64,000 bases of DNA from positions 124,001 to 188,000 of the forward strand of contig NZ_CP071794.1 in NCBI RefSeq assembly GCF_017498565.1, given 5' to 3'. The DNA comes from Parasphingorhabdus cellanae. Its GTDB lineage: Bacteria; Pseudomonadota; Alphaproteobacteria; Sphingomonadales; Sphingomonadaceae. The notes beneath the pieces were generated by a model. The model did no database searches, had not been told where the DNA came from, and saw nothing but the letters and a program-made list of their open reading frames with translations. Position numbers and translations under genes: made by a program. This document shows, in pieces, positions 1-6,914 of this stretch; position 1 is the first letter of the stretch; the number at the start of each line of letters is the position of its first letter.

Positions 1-473
1 ACCGAGCTCAGGCCGTGGAAGAAGGCTTTGCAGAAGGCCGCAAGGCTGCGCTGGAGGAGATGCAGAGCCACATCGCTGCTGCGGTCCTGCCCATTGCAAA
101 CGAGATAGCTGACCATCAGACGGTGCGGCAAAGAGATTTGGCTGCGCTTGCTTATGAAGCTGTTCATCACATTTTGGGCGCTATTCCCGAAGTCGAAAAA
201 ATGACAGCGCTGACAAAACGCGCCTTATCAAATCTAGAAATTGAAGATGTCGAAACCATTACCTTGTGCACCGGCGTTGCAGAAGAAGTAAAAAATGGCC
301 TGTCGGATAACGCTTCCCGGTTGGTTCGGGCGGATAGCAGTTTGCAGGTTCACGATTGTATTATTCGCACGCGATCGGGTTCGGTCTTGTGCGGACTCGA
401 TTTGCAACTGGAAACACTCGGTGCTCGCTGGGGTCTAAAAACAGACGTAGCTGCAGGGATGCAAGGCGGATGA
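1..473 (+). CDS. sctL: SctL/FliH-like stator protein of a type III secretion ATPase (5' partial)
   Basis: The reading frame is open to the left window edge, so the N-terminus is missing. About 155 C-terminal residues are visible. The fragment starts with a charged helical stretch (EEGFAEGRKAALEEM) and ends in a compact alpha/beta part (RTRSGSVLCGLDLQLETLG), the layout of the FliH/SctL family. In known systems these proteins form the peripheral stalk that holds and restrains the export ATPase on the cytoplasmic face of the secretion machine. The stop codon overlaps the start of the ATPase gene (ATGA at 470-473), so the two are translationally coupled. The assignment leans on the neighbour because this family is poorly conserved. 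A flagellar FliH is the alternative, less likely given the ATPase subtype. Confidence 0.72.
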   Translation, partial: RAQAVEEGFAEGRKAALEEMQSHIAAAVLPIANEIADHQTVRQRDLAALAYEAVHHILGAIPEVEKMTALTKRALSNLEIEDVETITLCTGVAEEVKNGLSDNASRLVRADSSLQVHDCIIRTRSGSVLCGLDLQLETLGARWGLKTDVAAGMQGG

Positions 474-1828
474 ACGACATCATGGTGTTTCCCCAAAAAA
501 AACTGGCAAAGGCCCACAGCAGCAGTTCCTTGTTAGAGGCTCTACGCGAGGCGCCGCTTGTAGAGCAACGTGGTAAGCTGGTCAGTGTACTTGGAACATC
601 GTTGCGGGTAAAAGGGGTGCGAGCACATATCGGTGATTTGTGTGAGATCAAGACGCCTGGTTCTAGTGAGATAGTCTCCGCTGAAGTTGTGGGCTTTAAC
701 GACGGTTGCGCTATTCTAACACCGCTTGGGCCGGTTCGCGGCCTTGCTCCCGACAGTGAGATTATCTTGCGCGGTGGCCAGATGAAAGTGCCCTATGGTG
801 ATCACTTGTTGGGCAGGGTCTATGACGCTGCGCTGCAACCGATCGATGGCCTTGGACCAGTTTCGCGCCAACCCGCACGTGGTTTGCGTGGCGAACCGCC
901 AAACCCGATGGAGCGAGAACCCATTTCGGCGATTTTTGAAACGGGGGTACGCGCAATTGATGGATTAATGACGCTTGGGCAAGGACAACGCATCGGAATT
1001 TTTGCCGCAGCCGGTAGCGGGAAAAGCACTCTGCTTGGGATGTTAGCCCGTCATGCACAGGCCGATGCTTTCGTAATCGCCTTGATCGGGGAACGCGGTC
1101 GTGAAGTGCGCGAATTTGTCGAAGATGTACTAGGCCCGAAAGGGTTGGCTAAAGCGATTGTCATAGCCGCGACCTCCGACCGTCCTGCGATGGAACGGGT
1201 GCGGGCAGCCGAGGCGGCGACCGCAGTAGCCGAGGGCTTGCGTGATCAGGGCAAACAAGTGGTTTTGATGATGGACAGCGTCACGCGTTTCGCCCGCGCG
1301 CATCGCGAAATCGGTCTGGCCGCGGGCGAGCCGCCAGTCAGGCGAGGGTTTCCGCCGTCGATATTTGCCGAACTGCCGCAACTTTTTGAACGAGCGGGGA
1401 CAGCGCGAACGGGATCGATTACTGGTCTGTATACGGTGTTGCTGGAAGATGAGGATGGTGATCCCATTGGCGAGGAAGTGCGATCGCTTTTGGATGGCCA
1501 TATTCATCTGTCTCGCAAATTGGCTTCCAGCGGCCATTTCCCGGCGATTGACGTCCCCAATAGCTTGTCTCGACTAGCAGGGAGGCTGGTCGGTGCTGGT
1601 CAGGCTGAAGCAGCTAGACGTATGCGGGCCATGCTGTCCCGTTTGGCTGATATTGAACTGCTTATCCAGATGGGTGAATATCAACCGGGGCAAGACGCGC
1701 TTGCCGATACTGCATTGGCGGCGCGCGCTGGCATCAACAATTTTTTACGTCAGCCTATAGACGAAAAATCCAGTGCGGCAGAAAGTAGCGCTTTGATGCG
1801 CAACTTAACTGAGGCGGTCGATGCCTGA
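470..1828 (+). CDS. sctN: type III secretion system ATPase SctN
   Basis: A 452-aa hexameric export ATPase that unfolds substrates and releases chaperones at the base of the injectisome. Walker A (AAAGSGKST, near residue 185) and Walker B (VVLMMD, D near 269) are intact. Several signature stretches match non-flagellar SctN/YscN rather than FliI: ATSDRPAMERVRAA (FliI usually has a different stretch here), MMDSVTRFARAHREIGLAAGE, and GIFAAAGSGKSTLLGML. The start is taken at ATG 470, which overlaps the upstream stop and gives the usual family length; the longer open frame from 356 would run through the end of sctL. The 3' end overlaps the next gene by 8 nt. The family is certain; SctN over FliI is inferred from these motifs and the effector-like genes nearby. 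Confidence 0.88.
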   Translation: MNDIMVFPQKKLAKAHSSSSLLEALREAPLVEQRGKLVSVLGTSLRVKGVRAHIGDLCEIKTPGSSEIVSAEVVGFNDGCAILTPLGPVRGLAPDSEIILRGGQMKVPYGDHLLGRVYDAALQPIDGLGPVSRQPARGLRGEPPNPMEREPISAIFETGVRAIDGLMTLGQGQRIGIFAAAGSGKSTLLGMLARHAQADAFVIALIGERGREVREFVEDVLGPKGLAKAIVIAATSDRPAMERVRAAEAATAVAEGLRDQGKQVVLMMDSVTRFARAHREIGLAAGEPPVRRGFPPSIFAELPQLFERAGTARTGSITGLYTVLLEDEDGDPIGEEVRSLLDGHIHLSRKLASSGHFPAIDVPNSLSRLAGRLVGAGQAEAARRMRAMLSRLADIELLIQMGEYQPGQDALADTALAARAGINNFLRQPIDEKSSAAESSALMRNLTEAVDA

Positions 1829-2276
1829 GCTTGACTTCATAAGTTTGCAAAAAATTGGTGCTCTTCGCCGAAGGCGCAGCGAAAGGAAGCTGAAAGAGGC
1901 AAAAGCTGCTTTGATTGAAGCGGAAACAGCGCGAAATTTGGCCGCGCAAAATTTGGAAGACCACCAGAAGCAAATGCTTGCAGCTCAGCAACATAGCTAT
2001 GCTAATCCTGCGCTGGAGCAAGCCTGGATATGGCAAGAGATCTCCGAGCAGAAGCAGCAGGAAGCGGCTGTCCATCATGACGCCATGTGCGATTCAGAAC
2101 AGCAATGCGAGAGTGGTTTGAAGCAAGCGGCACAGGCCTTGTTAAAGGCGCAAGTAAAATTGGATGGCTTGCAAAACCTCCGTCGAATGCAGCAAAAGGC
2201 CGAGGAACGGAAAGCCGAAGATAATCTTGCTGAAGAAATACAGGATGGTTCGCGTCATCGACCAGAGACATCATGA
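1821..2276 (+). CDS. sctO: SctO/FliJ-like coiled-coil stalk protein
   Basis: A 151-aa protein made almost entirely of charged, heptad-like helix (KLKEAKAALIEAETARNLAA and similar). There is no enzymatic motif. Its length and position directly after the ATPase fit SctO/YscO (FliJ in flagella). In known systems that protein forms a two-helix coiled coil inside the ATPase ring, like the gamma subunit of F1, and couples it to the export gate. It overlaps sctN by 8 nt and sctP by 4 nt (ATGA), so all four genes are translationally coupled. The family is assigned by architecture and synteny, since sequence conservation in SctO is minimal. Confidence 0.7.
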   Translation: MPELDFISLQKIGALRRRRSERKLKEAKAALIEAETARNLAAQNLEDHQKQMLAAQQHSYANPALEQAWIWQEISEQKQQEAAVHHDAMCDSEQQCESGLKQAAQALLKAQVKLDGLQNLRRMQQKAEERKAEDNLAEEIQDGSRHRPETS

Positions 2277-2923
2277 CGATCAACCATGATCCCTCCGCCA
2301 ATCGGTTTGGGCCACCATCGCCGCGGTCATCTTCGTCACAACAAAAGGCGTCTCCGCAGAATCAAAGTCAGTTTGAACGGTCTTTGCATCAGCATCAAGA
2401 CCATGATGCCCGTTCACAAAATCTGGGTAAACCAACGGTGAGCCACAATGATGATGGCGGGGCGGAGCAAAAAAAGAATAGAGCTAGCGCCGACCACCAA
2501 AAAAAAGGTGGTGCAGAAAAAGGCAGGGCGCACGATACAGATGCGGAAATTTTCGCTTGGAGCGGGATAGCTCAGGGTAGCAACCCGTTCCAAAGTGGAA
2601 GGGAGATAGCTGCTCAAAGCGCGCCAGCCGGGCAAATCGACATGGAGTTCAAAGCCCAGATTGATCGCATGGCCGCCGCCATTGCCGAACAGGTACAACG
2701 CGGGCAGCAAAGCCAATTTACTTTGCAGTTTGCTGGCGGACTTCCGATTGAAAGTGCGGTGTTAGCCCGCTCGGCGACGGGCTATATTTCCATTGTTTTG
2801 ATCGCACGGCCAGGTGCCCTGGGGGCAAATGATCGTAAATTGCTACGCCGTGAGCTAAAAGATCGTTTGCAACAACATCCAATCAAACTGGCTGAGATTA
2901 GTTTTGCCGGCAAATCTGGTTAA
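2273..2923 (+). CDS. sctP: SctP/FliK-like needle-length and substrate-switch protein
   Basis: A 216-aa protein. The first ~110 residues are Gln/Ser/His/Lys-rich and look disordered. The C-terminal ~95 residues form a compact domain (TLQFAGGLPIESAVLARS, then YISIVLIARPG and a basic helix LLRRELKDRL) that resembles the switch domain of FliK/YscP/HpaP proteins. Such proteins measure needle length and switch the export gate from early to late substrates. The N-terminal ruler part is short, which would predict a short needle if the call is right. It starts in an ATGA overlap with sctO and ends 14 nt before a convergent gene, so it is the last gene of the operon. The function comes from position and fold-type resemblance. 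Confidence 0.62.
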   Translation: MTINHDPSANRFGPPSPRSSSSQQKASPQNQSQFERSLHQHQDHDARSQNLGKPTVSHNDDGGAEQKKNRASADHQKKGGAEKGRAHDTDAEIFAWSGIAQGSNPFQSGREIAAQSAPAGQIDMEFKAQIDRMAAAIAEQVQRGQQSQFTLQFAGGLPIESAVLARSATGYISIVLIARPGALGANDRKLLRRELKDRLQQHPIKLAEISFAGKSG

Positions 2924-2937
2924 CCCGTTGGCTTTGT

Positions 2938-3843
2938 TTATCGAAGCAAGCGGCCAAGGCCAAATGCTCCTGCCAATCCGACACCACTCGCTAAAGCGAT
3001 CAATCCGTAACTGAACTCATTTTCTCCAGATTTTTCGGTTGCTGATGCCAACCGTTCTTCAGGTTGATCAGGCTTTGCGTCGCTGGCGTCACTCGTCTCG
3101 CGCGGCTGAAAACCTCGACTGTCCGTCAATATCATCTTATCGAGATCCATGCCGGCTGCCCGGGCACCCTGCTTTATGGCTGCCTTCACTTTATCCAGTT
3201 GCGCAGGATCGGATTGGGTCGCCTCTACATAGCCGCCAATCAAAGCCGCTTGAACAAGATAGGCATCGGCAAGTTCTTGCTTTTGGGCATCTGTAGCACC
3301 CATAAATTGTGGCGTTGAAAGCAGGGCCGTTGTCGCTTGTTGCTGAACCGGTGACACAAGACCTCGGGTTAGGTCACGGTTAGTGCCTTGCGCACCATCC
3401 CAGGCAGTGATCCACCATATTGTGTAGGCATCGGCGACATTATTGACCGAAAGTCCCGCGCTCGACACTTCCCGGCTGATAAGTCCGATGACATCATTTT
3501 GTGTAAGCATCTGCTCGAGTTGAGTCGCGCCAGCGGGGTCTGCCTTGCGGGTTTTTTTGACGAAATTTGCAAAGTTTTTCTTACGCTGCTGCATCGATGG
3601 TTCGTATTGAAGCGCCGCTTTTTGTTGGCCAGCGCTGAATGGGGCTCTTTGCGCTGTGCCTGGCACCGGGGTGCGTGCTGATTTTCTCGCTTTTTTGGTC
3701 ACGCCTTTCATCACTGCGCCATGAACGCCAGCGTCGATGAAACCACCACCAATATCGAACTGCGCGTGGGCCGGAGAAAGGCCAAAAAGCCCGGCGGCTA
3801 AAACAGATAACGTGGCTAAAAATTTTGAAGGATATTTTCGCAT
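2938..3843 (-). CDS. Sec-exported protein of unknown function (possibly DUF6683)
   Basis: A 301-aa protein with a clear Sec signal peptide (basic MRKYPSK, hydrophobic LATLSVLAAGLFGL, cleavage after AHA) and a second hydrophobic segment at the very C-terminus (YGLIALASGVGLAGAFGLG), followed by LGRLLR. The middle is helical. The stretch NVADAYTIWWITAWDGAQG resembles the DUF6683 family as I remember it; this could not be tested. A ribosome-binding GGAG lies 8 nt before the start. It converges on sctP with 14 nt between stops. A Sec signal means it is not itself a type III substrate, so it may act in the periplasm or outer envelope near the secretion machine, or be unrelated. Confidence 0.6.
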   Translation of the reverse strand: MRKYPSKFLATLSVLAAGLFGLSPAHAQFDIGGGFIDAGVHGAVMKGVTKKARKSARTPVPGTAQRAPFSAGQQKAALQYEPSMQQRKKNFANFVKKTRKADPAGATQLEQMLTQNDVIGLISREVSSAGLSVNNVADAYTIWWITAWDGAQGTNRDLTRGLVSPVQQQATTALLSTPQFMGATDAQKQELADAYLVQAALIGGYVEATQSDPAQLDKVKAAIKQGARAAGMDLDKMILTDSRGFQPRETSDASDAKPDQPEERLASATEKSGENEFSYGLIALASGVGLAGAFGLGRLLR

Positions 3844-4002
3844 GTTCTCAGCTCCAGATAGTTCTCGATCAGTTGAGATTCGACTCGGAATTTAACAACG
3901 CAACATGTTTTGAAAAGCTGCCAGAGATGAGATGAATATAAACTGAGTACCAACACCGCCATCTCACTATATCTGGCTGAAATATAATCTAGAATGCACA
4001 CG

Positions 4003-4034
4003 TAAAAAGCCCAGGGACATGCCCCGGGCTTTTC
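4003..4034 (-). terminator. intrinsic terminator of the 200-aa gene
   Basis: An interrupted stem, AAAAAGCCC-A-GGG / CCC-C-GGGCTTTT, around a short loop. On the minus strand it ends in a run of T. It starts 17 nt past the stop codon of the minus-strand gene at 4052-4654. The A-tract on the other side makes it potentially bidirectional. Confidence 0.8.
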
Positions 4035-4051
4035 GATTGTTTGTGTGATTA

Positions 4052-4654
4052 TTATTGCTTGCGAGCCATTTGAGACATCGCTTCCCCGATCGCTTTAATC
4101 GCTGTGCTGGTCGCGTTGAACATCATCGAGAATTGCTGAGACTTGGCACCAAATTTGGCGGTCAGGCTTGGCGTATCATCGCTGATTTGACCGGCCATTT
4201 CTTCCAGTTCCTTGGCTTGTTTGTCCAGCTGTTTGCCCAGAACCTCGGCAATAGCCATCAACCAGCTGCCACCCTTGCCGCCTGCTCTGGCTTCTTTGGC
4301 ATCTTTACCTTCTGACAGACTGGACACGAAGTCGTTTAAGTCGCTCATCGCATTACGCTCGAGAATGCCTTGTTGGCTTGGCGAAAGGCCGAACATATCG
4401 CCGACTTGGGATACGGCGTCGCCGATAGAAGTTGGCATACCTTGCGTGCCAGAAGCTAGAGCAAAGGTGTTTTGCGCCGCAGAGATCATGGATGGTGGAA
4501 GGCCCATCATTTGACCCAATTGAGCGATGGCTGTTTGCGCAATGGCGCTGCCAATCATCTGTGTTGCTAAAGAAGCCCAACCAGCTGGACCCATGGCAAG
4601 CTGTGCCAGGTTCATAGGATTGACCATAGATTTGAAAATTCCACCGATACCCAT
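4052..4654 (-). CDS. cysteine-free 200-aa helical protein, candidate type III translocator/filament protein or effector
   Basis: A 200-aa protein without a signal peptide and without any cysteine. Residues 1-70 are rich in Gly, Ala and Met with small hydrophobic helices (GPAGWASLATQMIGSAIAQTA). Residues ~130-200 form an amphipathic, coiled-coil-like tail (KQLDKQAKELEEM; SQQFSMMFNATSTAIKAIGE) ending in ARKQ. A hydrophobic helical part plus a terminal coil, without Cys, is the general style of secreted type III translocators and EspA-like filament proteins. No specific family is recognised. Translation is well supported: AAGGAG 7 nt before ATG 4654. It has its own terminator, and it is divergent from a DUF1521 gene across a promoter region holding a repeated 12-bp motif. 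Secretion by the neighbouring apparatus is inference. Confidence 0.65.
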   Translation of the reverse strand: MGIGGIFKSMVNPMNLAQLAMGPAGWASLATQMIGSAIAQTAIAQLGQMMGLPPSMISAAQNTFALASGTQGMPTSIGDAVSQVGDMFGLSPSQQGILERNAMSDLNDFVSSLSEGKDAKEARAGGKGGSWLMAIAEVLGKQLDKQAKELEEMAGQISDDTPSLTAKFGAKSQQFSMMFNATSTAIKAIGEAMSQMARKQ

Positions 4655-4773
4655 TTCATTTCTCCTTTAAAAATACAGCTGCCGGGGCCATTGGGCTGAT
4701 CCGGGAGGAAAGGATGTCATATCTCTTTCCGTCGTCCATCCTTATGCATGGATTCGAAAAGCCTTTCCCTCGG

Positions 4774-4807
4774 CATAATGCTTAGAACCCCTCATCATTA
4801 TGCTTAG
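4774..4807 (+). promoter_or_regulatory. tandem 12-bp motif, candidate operator of the secretion/effector regulon
   Basis: Two direct copies, CATAATGCTTAG (4774-4785) and CATTATGCTTAG (4796-4807), with starts exactly 22 bp (about two helical turns) apart. They lie near the middle of the region between the divergent 200-aa gene (start 4654) and DUF1521 gene (start 4921). The second copy recurs letter for letter at 6814-6825 on the other strand. Spacing and placement suggest a cooperative activator or repressor site. The binding protein is unknown; the local LuxR-type regulator is a candidate. Confidence 0.6.
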
Positions 4808-4920
4808 GATCAGTGGTCGTTTCGCTGACTGACGCTTTGATAGTCTATGGATATAGCTTCGTTTAAAGGCGCTATGCTGAGAGCAAGTGTCTGTAAACAG
4901 GGCAATTGGGGGACTATGAT

Positions 4921-5847
4921 ATGACAATGGCATTGGCGATTTATGGTGGGGGTGGGTTGCCGCTTTCATTAGGAACGGCTTCCGTCAACACAATGAACGG
5001 GCATTTGACAATTGAAGCCAGCAACCCCCTTCCGGCAACTTCTATAACACAGGCCGCCCTACCGATAACGATGGATGTACAACTGGCAGCGGTGGATTCT
5101 ATTACACGGTCGCCGGATATTGCATGGCAGGCTCAAAATATTGCCACGGGTATAGCGGCTATTAATCTGGACGGAGACTACCGACTGCTGATCGACGAGA
5201 TGGCAGGGTCTTTAACTATCCATCACGGACAAAGCGGAGCCGTAACCCATATCTGGGGCGCAGTTGACCTTCTTCAGGATCAAACAGGCGCGTTGCGTTT
5301 TTGGGCTGACATGACATTTACGCTACGGGACAATACCAAGATAACAGTCCAAACGGCTGCTGCTTCCGATCATCCCGATCTGTATATATTGGAGCGTGTT
5401 GTTATAACAAAAAACTATCGTGCAGTCATCATAACCGGTGTTGGCAACGCGACTAGAAGTGACTTGGCCATAGACAGTAATTTTAATGGGCGGCTTGAAG
5501 ATTTGGTGACGGCTGATGGCTATATTGTGAGAGAAAATAGCAGCGGGACAGGCTGGGTCCAGTCCGCTACTGGTGAAGCAGTGAGTCAGGTCGATCTGGA
5601 TAAGACAGCGCCAGATGGCGAGTATGGACCGAGCCGACACCACTATAGTCTTGATGATGTAAGTCGGCTTTTCAATCGATTTCTAAACAATTCAGCTGCC
5701 AGTCTTGGCTATAGTCTGACCGCCAATGCTGACATCCGCCATGAATCAAATTCCGCAGACCAAAACTACCGCTTGCAAGAGATTCTGGCGGCTAAAGATC
5801 GCAGCCAAGTCTCTGCACTACAAAATACAGATCAGTTGACGGGATGA
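4921..5847 (+). CDS. DUF1521 (MIIA-like) protein lacking the autocleavage motif
   Basis: A 308-aa, cysteine-free protein homologous over its whole DUF1521 part to the protein at 6915-7838. Shared landmarks in order are IWG, FW..(M/T)TFTL, (N/G)TKIT, a VV(I/V)TK strand, DGY(I/V)(V/L), GSGW/GTGW and GEYGP. DUF1521 is the metal-ion-inducible autocleavage domain found in the Bradyrhizobium type III effector NopE1, which cuts itself between D and P of GDPHVD. Here the equivalent place (codons 5257-5274) reads GAVDLL, so the scissile Asp-Pro is gone and no self-cleavage is expected. The start is ATG 4921, with GGGGGA 7 nt upstream, rather than the upstream TTG in the same frame. It ends in a 16-nt convergent overlap with the LuxR-type gene. 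Confidence 0.82.
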   Translation: MTMALAIYGGGGLPLSLGTASVNTMNGHLTIEASNPLPATSITQAALPITMDVQLAAVDSITRSPDIAWQAQNIATGIAAINLDGDYRLLIDEMAGSLTIHHGQSGAVTHIWGAVDLLQDQTGALRFWADMTFTLRDNTKITVQTAAASDHPDLYILERVVITKNYRAVIITGVGNATRSDLAIDSNFNGRLEDLVTADGYIVRENSSGTGWVQSATGEAVSQVDLDKTAPDGEYGPSRHHYSLDDVSRLFNRFLNNSAASLGYSLTANADIRHESNSADQNYRLQEILAAKDRSQVSALQNTDQLTG

Positions 5848-6257
5848 AATAACAGGCCAGCCAAGGCCACAAGACCGCGTGAACCGTCGACCTCCAACTT
5901 ACCAATGGCGTTGTTTAAATGCGTTCTGACTGTGTTGTCGTGAATATTGAGTAGGCTGGCGATGTCCGCGTTGGATCGACCCCAACCCAAAAAACGCATC
6001 ACAGCGGCCTCGGTTCGCGATAATGTTTGCAGTGGACCAAGATAGCTTTCCGGTACGCGCCACCCTTCGACCTGAAATTCACCGATGCGCAATTCCTTTT
6101 GGGCTGCATCAGTTGCTTGTTCATTATCCTTGATACGTGCGATCAGAGCCGCGAGTTGTTCGATATCATCAACCCCGGTTCCTTGACGTTCCGGTGTGGT
6201 GGTCCTCTGCTCCTGTGCAGAGGATGCAATTCCGCCTGATGGACGCTGATCGGTCAT
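5832..6257 (-). CDS. LuxR/GerE-type HTH regulator of the cluster
   Basis: A 141-aa protein with a GerE-type helix-turn-helix at residues ~79-135: LSRTEAAVMRFLGWGRSNAD, then IASLLNIHDNTVRTHL. Residues 1-70 are a Gln/Thr-rich and then helical part with no phosphoacceptor receiver domain and no autoinducer-binding domain. It is therefore a small stand-alone DNA-binding protein that would have to be controlled by its own level or by a partner. It is the second gene of an operon, overlapping its upstream partner by ATGA. Its 3' end overlaps the end of the first DUF1521 gene by 16 nt on the opposite strand. Its location makes it the obvious candidate regulator of the DUF1521, 200-aa and 557-aa genes. 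That role is inferred. Confidence 0.8.
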   Translation of the reverse strand: MTDQRPSGGIASSAQEQRTTTPERQGTGVDDIEQLAALIARIKDNEQATDAAQKELRIGEFQVEGWRVPESYLGPLQTLSRTEAAVMRFLGWGRSNADIASLLNIHDNTVRTHLNNAIGKLEVDGSRGLVALAGLLFHPVN

Positions 6258-6718
6258 TGCGCATTCTCGACCGCTAAGGAGGCTTTTTCTATTGTTGCCA
6301 ATACGCTCTCAAAATCTTCTGGGCTTTTTCCATCGCCAACGGCATCATCTATGGCATGCACCAAATGCTCGACCGAATAAGCAGCAGGCCGCGCACCCAG
6401 TAACGTAGCGCTGCGCTCAGCAAATTGATGTAAAGCGGCGGTCAGTCTGACTGCTTCTGATCCATTGGCAGATAAGTCGCGGGAAAGAGATCCCGATAGC
6501 GCCTCTATTTCATATAAATCGTTGGCTGTGATAAAATTCTTGCCACGCCGCCTATCACTCTGGTCATCCTGTGCCGCAAGATTGAGCGTATCAGCGACAT
6601 GCCCGGCAATTTGTGCCGCCAATGACGATAAGGCGGCTCCTGCGCGGCTGCCACTGCCGCGACCTGACAGGCGCAATGCGCTAACCCCGCTTAAACCGGT
6701 ACGAATATCATTGCTCAT
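6254..6718 (-). CDS. unknown 154-aa helical protein co-expressed with the LuxR-type regulator
   Basis: No family is recognised. The Ser/Gly/Arg-rich N-terminus is followed by helices (AALSSLAAQIAGHVADTLNL; VRLTAALHQFAERSATLLG) and an acidic C-terminal part. There is no signal peptide and no membrane segment, so it should be cytoplasmic. Its stop codon overlaps the start of the HTH gene by 4 nt, which implies equal production. A helical acidic-ended small protein coupled to a regulator could be a co-regulator, an anti-activator or a secretion chaperone; the sequence does not decide. ATG 6718 is chosen, but an in-frame GTG at 6739 would add seven residues, and neither has a good Shine-Dalgarno site. 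Confidence 0.55.
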   Translation of the reverse strand: MSNDIRTGLSGVSALRLSGRGSGSRAGAALSSLAAQIAGHVADTLNLAAQDDQSDRRRGKNFITANDLYEIEALSGSLSRDLSANGSEAVRLTAALHQFAERSATLLGARPAAYSVEHLVHAIDDAVGDGKSPEDFESVLATIEKASLAVENAQ

Positions 6719-6791
6719 GGCGCTAGAATAACCGTTCACTCATTTCATTACAATCTTTTGCGACGATTAGAGCCGCCTTTCCGCCTCGCGC

Positions 6792-6825
6792 ATAGTCATA
6801 ACGATTAGCTGGTCTAAGCATAATG
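6792..6825 (-). promoter_or_regulatory. second tandem 12-bp motif site (one perfect, one degenerate copy)
   Basis: Read on the minus strand, 6825-6814 is CATTATGCTTAG, identical to the copy at 4796-4807. Exactly 22 bp further in the same direction, 6803-6792 reads CGTTATGACTAT (8 of 12 matching). The copy number, orientation and 22-bp period repeat the arrangement seen at 4774-4807. It sits between the divergent regulator operon (start 6718) and the intact DUF1521 gene (start 6915), so it could control either or both. Confidence 0.55.
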
Positions 6826-6914
6826 TTGAGTGACGACTGGTCGGTTTAATGACACCTTTCATCTAATGGCTCGGCGAGCATGAGCCGTCACAAGTGACCA
6901 AAAAGGATGCAGCC

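Noticed and set aside
470..2923. Annotation of the first operon as flagellar fliH-fliI-fliJ-fliK
   Set aside because: The ATPase has SctN-type stretches and the neighbours are effector-like, not flagellar. It is kept as the alternative because upstream genes are out of view.
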